Positions 36,129 through 45,198 are shown, counted from the stretch's first letter. The stretch: DNA of 64,000 nt from Candidatus Contendibacter sp. (GCA_029624765.1 JARSSO010000029.1:1-64000); one strand, 5' to 3'. A program made the numbers and translations. Notes: generated from the letters alone by a model not told the origin.

Positions 36129-38363
36129 GTGTCGCGCCTGATTCATAGCCTGCTCCGCATGGGGCTGGGTCTGGGCGTCGTCCTGACGCTGATTTTGCAC
36201 GTCAACGGATTCCATTCGCTGGCCTTGGTCGATCAGTTGGAACTGTTCGCCTACGATACCCGGCTGCGATTGACGATGCCCGGCGGGGTGGACCCGCGCA
36301 TCGTCATCGTGGATATCGACGAAATCAGCTTGCAGCGGGAAGGACAGTGGCCCTGGTCGCGGCAACGGCTGGCGCGGCTGGTGGAAATCCTGTTTACCGA
36401 CTATCGCATCCAGTTGCTGGCGTTCGACATCGTGTTCGCCGAAACCGAGCGCGATTCGGCGGCGGCCGTGCTGGAAACCCTGGCCCAGGGCGCGCTGCGC
36501 GAGGACGCTGCGTTTCAGCGGGAATGGGCGCGGTTGCAACCGGCGCTGGCCGGCGACCCCCAGTTTGCCGCCAGTCTGCGAGATCGGCTGGTGGTGCTGG
36601 GCTATTACTTCACCCTGCCGGGACAGCGGGGCCACGATCTTCGTCTTGGGCAACTCCCCGCCCCCGCCGCGCCGATTGCCGATCTGGCGGGCGCTCCCAA
36701 CCCCTTTGCCGTCGCCACCGGCTACAGCGCCAGTTTGCCGTTGCTACAAGCCAGCGCCCAAAGCGGCGGATTTTTCAACAGTCCGCTGGTGGACGCGGAT
36801 GGCCGGTTTCGCCGGCTGCCCCTGCTGCTGAGTCATGGCGACCAGCTTTACGAGCACTTCGCGCTGGCGGCGGTGCGAACCCTGTTGGGCGGGCCGCCGC
36901 TGGAGTTCGTGACCGGCGCCGGCTATCGCGATGTTCCCGGCGGCCGGCGGGTGGAGGCGGTGCGGGTCGGTGGCGTCTTTGAGATTCCAGTGGACGCCCA
37001 GGGCGCGGTGTGGGTGCCCTACCGGGGGCCGCGCGGCAGTTTTCCCTATCTTTCCGCCAGCGCGGTGCTCCATCGGCAGGCGGATCCGCGGCAGTTGGAC
37101 GGCGCCATCGTGCTGGTGGGAGCCACCGCCGCTGGCCTGAGCGATTTGCGGGCCACCCCGGTCCAGGACATCTATCCGGGCGTCGAGGTCAACGCCAATC
37201 TGGTGGCGGGGATTCTCGACCAAACCCTCAAGCACCAACCGGTGTTCGTCCGGGGTCTGGAAAGCCTGTCGCTGGCGCTGCTGGGCGGAGTGGGAATCGC
37301 GCTGGGTTTTTTGCCGCCGCTAAGAGCTTTGCTGGGCACGGTGGCGTTGGCCGCCGTCACGGTGGGTCTGAATCTGTACGCCTGGCAGCGGTTGAACTGG
37401 GTGATTCCGCTGGCCCCGGCGCTGGTATTGCTTGCGCTGTTGTATCTATTGCAAAGTAGCTACGGCTATTTCGCTCAGACCCGCCGCGAGCGGTGGCTGG
37501 CGCGGTTGTTCGGTCAGTACGTGCCGCGTGAACTGGTGACCGAGATGAGCCGGCGGCCGGGCGGCTACGGGCTGGGCGGGGAAAGCCGGGAAATGACGGT
37601 GCTGTTCAGCGACATTCAGGACTTCACCACGGTTTCGGAAACGCTGGAGCCGCGCCAGTTGACCCAACTCATGCAGTTCATCCTGACGCCGTTGACCCAG
37701 GCGATTCACGAACAGCGCGGCACGGTGGACAAGTACATCGGCGACGCCATCATGGCGTTCTGGGGGGCACCGCTGCCCGATCCCGATCATGCCCGCCATG
37801 CCGTGCGCGCGGCGCTGGCGATGCGGGCGCGGCTGGAGGCACTGGCACCGGAACTGGCGGCCCACGACTGGCCGGCCCTGCGAATCCGTATCGGCGTCAA
37901 CAGTGGGGTGATGAGCGTGGGCAACATGGGTTCGGAATTTCGCATGGCCTACACCGTGCTGGGCGACGCGGTCAACCTGGCGGCGCGGCTGGAAAGCGCC
38001 GCCAAGCAATACCGGGTGGCCATCGTGCTGAGCGAAACCACCCGCGGGGCGGTTCCCGAATTGGTCTGCCGAGAGCTGGATCGGGTGCGGGTCAAGGGCC
38101 GCGCCCAGCCCGTGACCCTGTTCGAGCCGCTGGGACCGGTCGACGCACTGACCGATGCGCTGCGTGAGGAACTGGCGCTGCATGAACAGGCGCTGCTCGC
38201 CTATCGCGTTGGTGACTGGGAGTTGGCCGCCGCCCGGTTCGAGGCGTTGCGAATCCGACAGCCGGAACGGGTCTTGTATACACTTTATCTGGAACGGATC
38301 GCCGTACTGCGCGCCGATCCACCCGCCGCCTGGGACGGCGTTTTTACACTCGCTGAGAAATGA
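36129..38363 (+). CDS. CHASE2-domain adenylate/guanylate cyclase
   Basis: A 744-residue protein from GTG 36129. An N-terminal helix (about 10-27) is followed by an extracytoplasmic CHASE2 domain (about 35-365; DPRIVIVDIDEISLQREGQW). About three membrane helices (380-440) come next. The class III cyclase domain has FSDIQDFTT (metal Asp), KYIGDAIMAFWGAP (substrate Lys and metal Asp) and GDAVNLAARLE (transition-state Asn and Arg). It makes cAMP or cGMP in response to a periplasmic signal. It is followed 51 bases later by a FecR-domain protein, a common pairing. Confidence 0.88.
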   Translation: MSRLIHSLLRMGLGLGVVLTLILHVNGFHSLALVDQLELFAYDTRLRLTMPGGVDPRIVIVDIDEISLQREGQWPWSRQRLARLVEILFTDYRIQLLAFDIVFAETERDSAAAVLETLAQGALREDAAFQREWARLQPALAGDPQFAASLRDRLVVLGYYFTLPGQRGHDLRLGQLPAPAAPIADLAGAPNPFAVATGYSASLPLLQASAQSGGFFNSPLVDADGRFRRLPLLLSHGDQLYEHFALAAVRTLLGGPPLEFVTGAGYRDVPGGRRVEAVRVGGVFEIPVDAQGAVWVPYRGPRGSFPYLSASAVLHRQADPRQLDGAIVLVGATAAGLSDLRATPVQDIYPGVEVNANLVAGILDQTLKHQPVFVRGLESLSLALLGGVGIALGFLPPLRALLGTVALAAVTVGLNLYAWQRLNWVIPLAPALVLLALLYLLQSSYGYFAQTRRERWLARLFGQYVPRELVTEMSRRPGGYGLGGESREMTVLFSDIQDFTTVSETLEPRQLTQLMQFILTPLTQAIHEQRGTVDKYIGDAIMAFWGAPLPDPDHARHAVRAALAMRARLEALAPELAAHDWPALRIRIGVNSGVMSVGNMGSEFRMAYTVLGDAVNLAARLESAAKQYRVAIVLSETTRGAVPELVCRELDRVRVKGRAQPVTLFEPLGPVDALTDALREELALHEQALLAYRVGDWELAAARFEALRIRQPERVLYTLYLERIAVLRADPPAAWDGVFTLAEK

Positions 38364-38414
38364 CCATGCACTCCCCTCGTCCGTTGGCGAGGGTTATCTT
38401 GGAGGATGATTGTC

Positions 38415-39074
38415 ATGTTGCGTTGCAAAATCAGGTGGATCGCGGGGCTTGTCATCTGGCTGTTCGCCGTGGTGGGGTATGCGGCGCCCAAACCCGAAGT
38501 CGCCGGCTACGTTACCCGGGTGCGGGGCGAGGTGGTCAGCGAAGCCGCTACCGGCCGGCAACCACTGGCGCTGGGCCGGGTCCTGTATCTTGGCGACCGG
38601 ATCGTGACCGGGGCCGACGCCCGGCTGGAGGCCCGGATGCGGGATGGCATGGTCATCACCTTGGGCGAGAAGACCGAGTTTGTAGTTCGGCAGGTCGCGG
38701 GCGTAACCCCGGACAAAAACAACTCGGTCTTCGAACTGGCCAAGGGGGTGTTCCGATCTGTGACCGCCCAGGCCGAGGCGAAGCCGCAACCCAGGGAACC
38801 GGATCGAGTGGAAACACCGGTGGCGACCATCGGCATTCGCGGCACCGAGTTGTGGGGCGGTTTCAACCTGCTCGACGCCGGTCCACGCACACTCGACGTA
38901 GTCATGCTGGCGGGCAAGGGCGTGTACGTTGAGAGCGCGGCCAGGGGAAAACGGGTGGAGTTGAAACAGGCTGGGGAGGGTACCATGGTGAAAGGCCCCG
39001 GCCAAGCGCCCACTCCCATTAAGGCGTGGGGGGAGAAAAAACTTCAAGCAGCGCAACGGACGGTGGCGTGGTAG
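38415..39074 (+). CDS. Exported FecR-domain protein
   Basis: A 219-residue protein. ATG 38415 is chosen because GGAGG (38401-38405) is 9 bases upstream; ATG 38406 directly abuts it. A signal peptide (about 1-24) is followed by a FecR domain (about 30-180), with LGRVLYLGDRIVTGADARLE, GMVITLGEKTEF and ETPVATIGIRGTELWGG. Such free FecR proteins are periplasmic and commonly follow CHASE2 cyclases, where they may be the sensing partner. It precedes the lasso B2 gene by 80 bases on the same strand. Confidence 0.82.
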   Translation: MLRCKIRWIAGLVIWLFAVVGYAAPKPEVAGYVTRVRGEVVSEAATGRQPLALGRVLYLGDRIVTGADARLEARMRDGMVITLGEKTEFVVRQVAGVTPDKNNSVFELAKGVFRSVTAQAEAKPQPREPDRVETPVATIGIRGTELWGGFNLLDAGPRTLDVVMLAGKGVYVESAARGKRVELKQAGEGTMVKGPGQAPTPIKAWGEKKLQAAQRTVAW

Positions 39075-39154
39075 CTGAAGCGGAGCGACCCCGTTGTGGT
39101 TGGTAAAGACAGCTACCCGGTGGGGAGCGTGGAGCGTTGAGAGAGGCTGGCGCG

Positions 39155-39631
39155 ATGCGTGATCGATGGTTGCGGCTGCGGCGGCAGGGGTCGATCCTGT
39201 GGCGGCTGTCGTGGGCTGAGCGCGGCTGGCTGCTGCAAGCGTGGCTGATGCTGCATGGGGTGGCTTTGGCGTTGCGCTGGGCGGGTTTTCAGCGGGTGTG
39301 CGGTTGGCTGGAGCACGGGGCGTCGGGAGGTGGGGAAACGCTGGAGGATGAGGATCAAGTCTTGATCAAGGCGCAGGCGCTGGTTCGCTTGGTCGGAGGC
39401 GCGGCGGCGTGGAGTTTGTGTCGTCCCACTTGCCTGCATCGTTCCCTGACCTTGTGGTGGCTGTTACGGCGGCGAGGGATCGCCTGTGAATTGCGAATTG
39501 GGGTGCGCAAGGAAGAGGGACGGTTCGAGGCGCATGCGTGGGTGGAGCGCCAGGGCATGGCGCTGAATGACCAGGCGAATGTCGGCCAGGATTTCGCGCC
39601 TTTTGATACCGCGCGTTGGTCTCTGCCGTGA
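39155..39631 (+). CDS. Lasso peptide biosynthesis B2 protein (transglutaminase-like leader protease)
   Basis: A 158-residue protein from ATG 39155 with GAGAGG eight bases upstream; a TTG at 39137 is less likely. The C-terminal domain is the PF13471 type, with Cys93 in RPTCLHRSLTLWWLLRRRGI, His127 in FEAHAWVE and Asp139 in ALND as the protease triad. B2 proteins remove the leader from lasso precursors before cyclisation. No leader-binding (RRE/B1) domain is fused to it. It lies about 7 kb from the cyclase and precursor, after a FecR gene. Confidence 0.85.
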   Translation: MRDRWLRLRRQGSILWRLSWAERGWLLQAWLMLHGVALALRWAGFQRVCGWLEHGASGGGETLEDEDQVLIKAQALVRLVGGAAAWSLCRPTCLHRSLTLWWLLRRRGIACELRIGVRKEEGRFEAHAWVERQGMALNDQANVGQDFAPFDTARWSLP

Positions 39632-39634
39632 GCG

Positions 39635-39779
39635 GAAGTCGCGCCCGGCTATCCCGACCGCCTGCTTCCCAAGCCGGAACACATCGTCGAACTCAAAAAG
39701 TGGACTCTAAAAATTCTACAACCAGCGTCCCGCCTGGCTGGTCAACGCCCATCGGGCCTTGGATGAAGCCGTGACCGCT
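39635..39779 (+). pseudogene. Remnant: C-terminal piece of an MmeI-like methyltransferase gene
   Basis: One frame reads PGYPDRLLPKPEHIVELKKW. After a +1 shift near 39712 the next reads FYNQRPAWLVNAHRALDEAV. Both together resemble the C-terminus of type IIL restriction-modification/class I SAM DNA methyltransferases (LYNQRPAWL.NAH..LD.AV). No start and no upstream domain remain. The fragment begins four bases after the lasso B2 stop, so the junction is an old rearrangement point. Confidence 0.6.
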
Positions 39780-39796
39780 CCCGGTCTACCACCCAA

Positions 39797-39834
39797 GCCG
39801 ACATTTTCCCGGATCAAATCGGAAAAATGTCGGC
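39797..39834. repeat. Inverted repeat / hairpin
   Basis: GCCGACATTTTCC ... GGAAAAATGTCGGC: arms of 13-14 bases with one extra base and an 11-base loop. It lies in the 273-base gap between the lasso B2 gene (plus) and the DUF35 gene (minus, convergent). It could stop transcription from both sides, although T-runs outside the stem are lacking, or be an end of a lost mobile element. Confidence 0.6.
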
Positions 39835-39904
39835 TGTTCACTGACTTGGGGCCATGTATCCGCCATCTGGCCGGAGCACACGGAAAACCCCAAGTTTAAA
39901 TCCC

Positions 39905-40327
39905 CTACTGAACAACTTCGAACGCAAGATAGGTACGCTTCGCCGGACCTTCGCCGCGCTCGATGAAAGTCGCTTGAACCGGAGTACCAATCTTGATGGC
40001 TTCTTCCGGCATCGACAGATCGACGCCCAGTATCTGCGCGCTGATCGCCGGCCCTTCCTGCAAGCGCACGATGGCGGCGCAGTAGGGATTTTCGCGGCTA
40101 TAGCCCGCCTCGATCATGTGGGTGGGAGCAACCGTGATAACCGTGAACGCGATGATCTCGCCCTTGCCGGACACTTGCTCCCATTCCATATCGCTGGAAT
40201 AGCTGGTGGTGCACATCGGGCGAGGCGGCAGATAAAACTTGCCGCTGGTCTTGTTCCGGCAGCCCATCAGCTTGTGCTCAGACAGTAAATGGTAATAGCT
40301 GGTGCTGTTGAATGGCAGTTCGCTCAT
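39905..40327 (-). CDS. DUF35 OB-fold protein, thiolase partner
   Basis: A 140-residue protein from ATG 40327 after a GGAGAC site. It matches the Zn-ribbon/OB-fold DUF35 family, with an N-terminal helix and GKGEIIAFTVITVAPTHM and PYCAAIVRLQEGP strands. The zinc ribbon is degenerate, with only C23 and C39 in place of four cysteines. DUF35 proteins bind acyl-CoA and partner thiolases. It lies four bases after the thiolase stop, so the two are co-translated. Confidence 0.82.
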   Translation of the reverse strand: MSELPFNSTSYYHLLSEHKLMGCRNKTSGKFYLPPRPMCTTSYSSDMEWEQVSGKGEIIAFTVITVAPTHMIEAGYSRENPYCAAIVRLQEGPAISAQILGVDLSMPEEAIKIGTPVQATFIERGEGPAKRTYLAFEVVQ

Positions 40328-40331
40328 TGCC

Positions 40332-41597
40332 TTATTGTCTCCGCTCGAAAATATGCACGATCGCAGCCATGCCGCTGCCGCCCAGATTATGGGTCAATCC
40401 CAGGTTCAAATCGCCCGGCACTTGCCGGGGACCCGCCTCGCCGCGCATCTGCTTGAAGACTTCCACGACCTGGCCCGCGCCGGTGGCGCCCACCGGGTGG
40501 CCTTTGGATTTGAGTCCGCCGGACGAGTTGATCGGTCGAGGACCGAGCCGGGAGGTCAAACCTTCCTCGATGGCTTTATAGCCCTCGCCAGGCTTGAAGA
40601 AACCAAGGTCTTCGATGGCGATCAGTTCCGCAATGGTGAAGCAGTCGTGAACCTCGCACACCTTGATATCCTTGGGCGTTACCCCGGCGGTGGCGTAAGC
40701 CTGCTCGGCCGCGATCCGCGCCGCCTTGATGGTCGTCAGGCTCTCGCGTTCGTAGGTCGGCACGTCGCTGCCCTGCCCGTAGCCGATGATGTGTAAGGGC
40801 TTGTCGGTGAACGACGAGGCGATTTCCTCGGCCACCAGCAGCAACGAGACCGCGCCGTCGGAAACCGGCGAACAGTCGAACAGGCGCATCGGCCAGGCAA
40901 TCGCGGGGTTGGCCTGGTCGTCCTTCAGGAAGTCCAGTTCACTGTCCCACTGTGGCACCGGCTTGCCACGTTTGGCGGCGGCCTTCTGCTTGCTGACCAT
41001 GATGTCGGCGATCCGTGCCCCAAATTGCGCCTTGGGGTTGAGAACGCCGTTCTCGTGGTTCTTGATGGCGATCCTCATGAACGTTTCCGGCGTCGCGCCG
41101 TAGCGGTGCATGTAGGCGGTCGCCAGCAAGGCGTACAGACCCGGGAACGTAAAGCCGGCCGGATTTTCGTAGATGCTGTCGCTGGCGGTCGCCAACACGT
41201 CGGTCACCCGAGCGATGGGTAGATCGCTCTCTTTTTCAAGACCGCCGACCAGCACCACGTCGGCCAGGCCCGAACCGATGGTCATGATCGCCTGCCGCAA
41301 CGCCAAGCCGCTGCTCGCGCAGGCGCATTCGACCCGGCTCGCCGGAATCGGCGTCAGGCCGACCGCGTCGGCGACATAGGGCGCCATGAAATTCTGGCCT
41401 TCGAACATCGTGCTGCTGTAGTTGCCGATGACCAGCGCTTCGATATCCTTGGGATCAAAGCCCTTGTCAACCGAGGCTCGCATCTCCTGAAAAGCCTGGA
41501 CGAACAAATCGCGCGTGTTCAGACCGGGAAATGTCCCGAATGGAGTCATGCCCGCCCCGACGAGGGCAACGCCTCTTTTTAGTTTCTTGACTGCCAT
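40332..41597 (-). CDS. Thiolase-family acetyl-CoA acetyltransferase
   Basis: A 421-residue protein from ATG 41597 (MAVKKLKRGVALVGAGMTPF) after an AGAGGG site. Thiolase landmarks: the N-terminal nucleophile Cys in RVECACASSGLALRQAI (about 90), HDCFTIAELIAIEDLG and the C-terminal SSGGLKSKGHPVGATGAGQV. The sequence is closer to SCP-x/lipid-transfer thiolases with a DUF35 partner than to PhaA. In this operon it could supply or degrade 3-ketoacyl-CoA for PHA metabolism (inference). Confidence 0.85.
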   Translation of the reverse strand: MAVKKLKRGVALVGAGMTPFGTFPGLNTRDLFVQAFQEMRASVDKGFDPKDIEALVIGNYSSTMFEGQNFMAPYVADAVGLTPIPASRVECACASSGLALRQAIMTIGSGLADVVLVGGLEKESDLPIARVTDVLATASDSIYENPAGFTFPGLYALLATAYMHRYGATPETFMRIAIKNHENGVLNPKAQFGARIADIMVSKQKAAAKRGKPVPQWDSELDFLKDDQANPAIAWPMRLFDCSPVSDGAVSLLLVAEEIASSFTDKPLHIIGYGQGSDVPTYERESLTTIKAARIAAEQAYATAGVTPKDIKVCEVHDCFTIAELIAIEDLGFFKPGEGYKAIEEGLTSRLGPRPINSSGGLKSKGHPVGATGAGQVVEVFKQMRGEAGPRQVPGDLNLGLTHNLGGSGMAAIVHIFERRQ

Positions 41598-41693
41598 GAA
41601 TCGACCCTCTTGCAACAACTGCGTGGTTTCAACACCACCCTTCCTTCAGGGAAGGGCAATTCACATCGCGCCCCAGCGAGGGGCGCGCGCCGA

Positions 41694-42800
41694 TCAATGC
41701 GCCCGCTCCCGCAACCATTTGCCGACGTTCGGGGCAAGAATCTTCTGGGACGCACCGCCCGTGTAAATACCGATATGACCGGTATCGATTTCCAGCTCCG
41801 TGTAGTCCTTGCTGCCGACATGCTTCTTGAGCGCGACCGTGCAAGGCGGCGGCACCAGATGGTCCTTCTTCGCGTAGATGTTCAGCACGGGCATGGTGAC
41901 GTTGGCAAGATCGACCTTTCGTCCGCCGATCTCGACTTCGCCTTTTACCAGCTTGTTGTCCTGGAGATAGTTCTTCACGAAAAACCGATAGGTTTCCCCG
42001 GATGCGGCCGGCCCTCCGAACAACCACTTTTCCATCCGCAAGAAATTGAGCAACGCCTCCTTGTTGTCGAGAATATCGATCAAATCGGCATACTTGCCAA
42101 TGTTCAGCACCAATGGCGAAGCCATCATGAACGAGACGTTCAGCAAATCGGCGGGCACGTTGCCAAGCGCATTGACCATCAGATCGACATTCGCGCCTTT
42201 CCCCAGGTGAAACAGCAATCCAATATGCGGCTGCTTGGGATTGTGCGGATAATCGAAGTCGATTGGAGTCACCGTCAACACCAGACGATCCACTTTTTCC
42301 GGATAAAGCGACGAGTAAGTCGTGCTGATCGTGCCGCCCTGGCAAATACCCAAAAGGGCGATCTTGTCAACCGAGTGGCGTTCGCGGACCGCATCGACGC
42401 AATCGTCCAGATAACCATCGATGTAATCCTCGATGGTCAGGTATTTATCCACTGGTCGCGGATAACCCCAGTCGAGCAAATGCACGTCCAGCCCTTCCTT
42501 AAGCAAATTGCGGACCAGGGAACGGTCGGGTTGCAAGTCCGCGACTTCGTAACCGTTGATGAGCGGGGGTACGATCAGCAGCGGTGTTTTAAATATTTTA
42601 TCCTTGTCCACCAGCGGCTTGTAATGATAGACGCGCAACTGGTCCTGAGCATAAAAAACATCCTTGGGAGTGCTGCCAATATCGACATCCTCGTCCTTGA
42701 GGGTGCTCAGGTTTTCGACGCCCTTAAGCAGCTTTTCATTGATTTTCTTGATTTCATCGACAGCATCGCTGGGACGAATATCAATGGGAGATGATAACAC
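41694..42800 (-). CDS. phaC: Class III poly(R)-hydroxyalkanoate synthase subunit PhaC
   Basis: A 368-residue protein starting at GTG 42800 behind a perfect AAGGAGG. It has the alpha/beta-hydrolase fold and lipase-like box GICQGG with nucleophile Cys153. The catalytic Asp is in YAKKDHLVPP and the His in DTGHIGIYTG. Its length of about 355-370 residues and the adjacent phaE define class III. It polymerises (R)-3-hydroxyacyl-CoA into PHA on granules. The gap to phaE is 53 bases. Confidence 0.93.
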   Translation of the reverse strand: MLSSPIDIRPSDAVDEIKKINEKLLKGVENLSTLKDEDVDIGSTPKDVFYAQDQLRVYHYKPLVDKDKIFKTPLLIVPPLINGYEVADLQPDRSLVRNLLKEGLDVHLLDWGYPRPVDKYLTIEDYIDGYLDDCVDAVRERHSVDKIALLGICQGGTISTTYSSLYPEKVDRLVLTVTPIDFDYPHNPKQPHIGLLFHLGKGANVDLMVNALGNVPADLLNVSFMMASPLVLNIGKYADLIDILDNKEALLNFLRMEKWLFGGPAASGETYRFFVKNYLQDNKLVKGEVEIGGRKVDLANVTMPVLNIYAKKDHLVPPPCTVALKKHVGSKDYTELEIDTGHIGIYTGGASQKILAPNVGKWLRERAH

Positions 42801-42853
42801 GATAGCCTCCTTATGTCGGCGGATTCCGGGTCAACCGGAAATCGGCTGCTTGT

Positions 42854-43906
42854 TCAGTTGGTGGTCACGGGCGCGGTTTTTGACGCCGTCAAACCGCGAA
42901 GCGCTTTTTTGAGATCACGGACCTCTTTCTTCAAGTCGTGAATCGCCCGATAGGCGTCATCCATTTCCGAGCGCGTCGGTATATCGAGAGCGCCGTAGAC
43001 CATGGCCAAGACATCCCGCAGCCTGAGCTTGTAATTCAAGGCGGCGGTGGCCATTTCGTTCTGGATCGCCATGAACTCATCGGTGCAGAATTTTTCGGTC
43101 AGGGTGCGGTCGGCGGTCTGGAACCAGAGTTGCATCACTTCCCGGATGCTGTGGATTTTCTTGTCTTTCTTGGCCAGATCGGCGAGGCGGTCCATCGTGC
43201 GCTCGACCGCTTGGCCGATGCCCTGGGCGATCTCCATGTCGTATCGAAGAGCAGCCTTGCGCAGGTCCAGCAAGGCATCCGACGCTTTCATCAGCTTGGC
43301 GTTGGTTTCCCGGGTCAATCCGGCGCCCGGCAGCTCGGCGAAACCGCCGATGGGCGGCTGCAAGCTTTGTTGCTCCAGCATCATGAGCTTGCCGAAGCCC
43401 GATGAACCCGTCATCAATTCGCCAAAATGCCCCGCCCCAATTGCCTGTTGGACGAATCCCAGCCAAGGCGTCAGCAATGGAATCCATTCCCCGATGGATT
43501 TGTTGAGGTCGGTGATGTTGTCGGCGGTCCCTTTGATTTTTCCGGGCAGCGCGGTGATCTGCTCGACCCACTGACTGATGAACTTTTGCAAATCGGGCTG
43601 CCACGGTTTCCCAACTTCAAGGTTGGGCGCCACGATTTGCCACGACTTGGTCAACAGGTTCATCAGTTGCATCATGGATGTTTGGCTGGTGAAAATGTTG
43701 CTGGCGGCTCGTTGACCGCTATCGCCGCCACCGCCCTTGGTCCACGCATCGGCTACTTGTCTGAGCCAGGCGGAGGGATCGTAAAAACCGCCCAAGGGAT
43801 TGCCACCGCCAGCACCTTGAGCCAAATCGTATAACCCCCCCCAAATTTGCTTTTGGGCTTCGGACCACATTTTCACCATGGATTCGGCTTGTTCTGTCAA
43901 ATTCAT
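42854..43906 (-). CDS. phaE: Class III PHA synthase subunit PhaE
   Basis: A 350-residue protein from ATG 43906 after GAGGAGAC. It has typical PhaE features: an N-terminal helix with MVKMWSEAQKQIWGGLYD, a Gly-rich linker, the conserved FCTDEFMAIQNEMATAALNY segment and a C-terminal coiled coil (DDAYRAIHDLKKEVRDLKKA). PhaE forms the active complex with PhaC. It precedes phaC in one unit. Confidence 0.92.
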   Translation of the reverse strand: MNLTEQAESMVKMWSEAQKQIWGGLYDLAQGAGGGNPLGGFYDPSAWLRQVADAWTKGGGGDSGQRAASNIFTSQTSMMQLMNLLTKSWQIVAPNLEVGKPWQPDLQKFISQWVEQITALPGKIKGTADNITDLNKSIGEWIPLLTPWLGFVQQAIGAGHFGELMTGSSGFGKLMMLEQQSLQPPIGGFAELPGAGLTRETNAKLMKASDALLDLRKAALRYDMEIAQGIGQAVERTMDRLADLAKKDKKIHSIREVMQLWFQTADRTLTEKFCTDEFMAIQNEMATAALNYKLRLRDVLAMVYGALDIPTRSEMDDAYRAIHDLKKEVRDLKKALRGLTASKTAPVTTN

Positions 43907-44276
43907 GAGCTTACTCGTCTCCTCTTCAAAAAAATCAAGGTTAATTGCATTATCTACGTAGCAATATCGACGAAAAACCGTCTTTGTTCTTAGCTTTTCG
44001 CTGGCAACGCCACGGAAATACCAGACAAGGAAATACTAGACTCGGTTTTCCCACGGTCAAGGAATTCGTGAAATTGAAAATACAAAATACCCGCTTCCCG
44101 GACTAGGGAGCGGGGATGAAAGCAAGGAAAACGGTTGTTTCCGGAAGGATTTAAGTTTGGAAAAGCGCTCAAGCTTTCAAGCTGAGTCCGAAAGCCGATA
44201 TAAAATCCCCCGGCTTTACCGGGGGTGATTGAACCACCCGCGGCGGTTGACCAACCGCAGGCTGAAGACCAGGCAG
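43907..44276. other. Intergenic region upstream of phaE
   Basis: 370 bases with no convincing gene. It holds the terminator of the upstream SDR gene (44202-44226) and, nearer phaE, an AT-rich stretch (about 43920-44000) likely to contain the phaE promoter. I could not fix a clear -35/-10 pair. Confidence 0.55.
44202..44226 (-). terminator. Rho-independent terminator after the SDR gene
   Basis: On the minus strand CCCCCGG-TAAAG-CCGGGGG is followed by ATTTTAT. It separates the phaC-like/SDR unit from the phaEC-thiolase unit. Confidence 0.8.
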
Positions 44277-45071
44277 TTATTTGGCCCGCTGCCGCGACCC
44301 GTAAGTCACACCGCCCGTGACCTCGATCGTGGTTGCATCGATCGCGTCATTCTCGACGATATGCCGAACCGTCGCAGCGATCTCCTCCGGCTCCACCAAA
44401 CGCCCGATATGGACGTCCTTCAGGATGACGTTAAGCGCATCCTGATTCATGCCCTTCAGGATCGGCGTGGCGGTGTAGCCGGGAGCGACGGCGGCTATAC
44501 GGATATCCTTGAGGCCCCTCATCGCGAACTCGCCAGCCAAAATCTTGGGCCACAGCGCGACCGCGGCCTTGGTGGAAGAGTAGTTGATCTGTCCAACCTG
44601 ACCGGTGAGGTTGATGGACGAAGTCAACACGACGACTCCCTTGTAGCCGTTATCAACCATCCTTCTCACGCCTTCGCGCACCGTCAAAAAGGCGCCGACA
44701 AGATTAACATCGATCACCGATCTAAACGCGTCGAGACTCATGACGCTTTTGACCTTGCCCGTCTTATCCGGATTGACCATCAAGCTGTCGCTGATAATTC
44801 CGGCATTGGCGAAAACGACATTGAGGGCGCCAAATTTTTCGATGGCGGTATCCATCAATTTCGCGACATCCTCTTCCTTGGCGATGCTGCCAGCAACCCC
44901 GACCGCCTCTCCACCGGCCGCCTGAATCTCGCCGACGACTCGGTCGAGACCCGCCTGGTTCACGTCGCCCAAGACAACCTTCGCGCCACCTTTGGCGAAA
45001 TCTTTGGCAACCGTCTCGCCAATACCGCTGGCGCCGCCGGTGATAACGACCACGCTACCTTTTACTTGCAT
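44277..45071 (-). CDS. SDR-family oxidoreductase, probable 3-ketoacyl/acetoacetyl-CoA reductase
   Basis: A 264-residue protein from ATG 45071 after GGAGAGAG. NAD(P)-binding motif TGGASGIG (11-18), NAG at 89-91, and the catalytic Ser151 with Y164xxxK168 (NYSSTK). The position between two PHA synthase genes suggests a PhaB-like role producing (R)-3-hydroxyacyl-CoA. However, the sequence shows an insertion around residues 98-112 and resembles 3-hydroxyacyl-CoA dehydrogenases, so the direction and substrate are uncertain. Confidence 0.82.
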   Translation of the reverse strand: MQVKGSVVVITGGASGIGETVAKDFAKGGAKVVLGDVNQAGLDRVVGEIQAAGGEAVGVAGSIAKEEDVAKLMDTAIEKFGALNVVFANAGIISDSLMVNPDKTGKVKSVMSLDAFRSVIDVNLVGAFLTVREGVRRMVDNGYKGVVVLTSSINLTGQVGQINYSSTKAAVALWPKILAGEFAMRGLKDIRIAAVAPGYTATPILKGMNQDALNVILKDVHIGRLVEPEEIAATVRHIVENDAIDATTIEVTGGVTYGSRQRAK

Positions 45072-45198
45072 AATCTCTCTCCAGTTTTATTATTGAAGTC
45101 ATTGACCACACGGCCAAAACCGGTTGGGATCGGTTTTGTGTCGTTCAAAACATCACCCATTCCGATTTCGACCGCGCAACTCGGTCGCGGCGTAATAA

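Noticed and set aside
40332..41597. PhaA (acetyl-CoA acetyltransferase for PHB synthesis)
   Set aside because: The sequence is closer to SCP-x-type thiolases paired with DUF35; the phaA symbol was not used.
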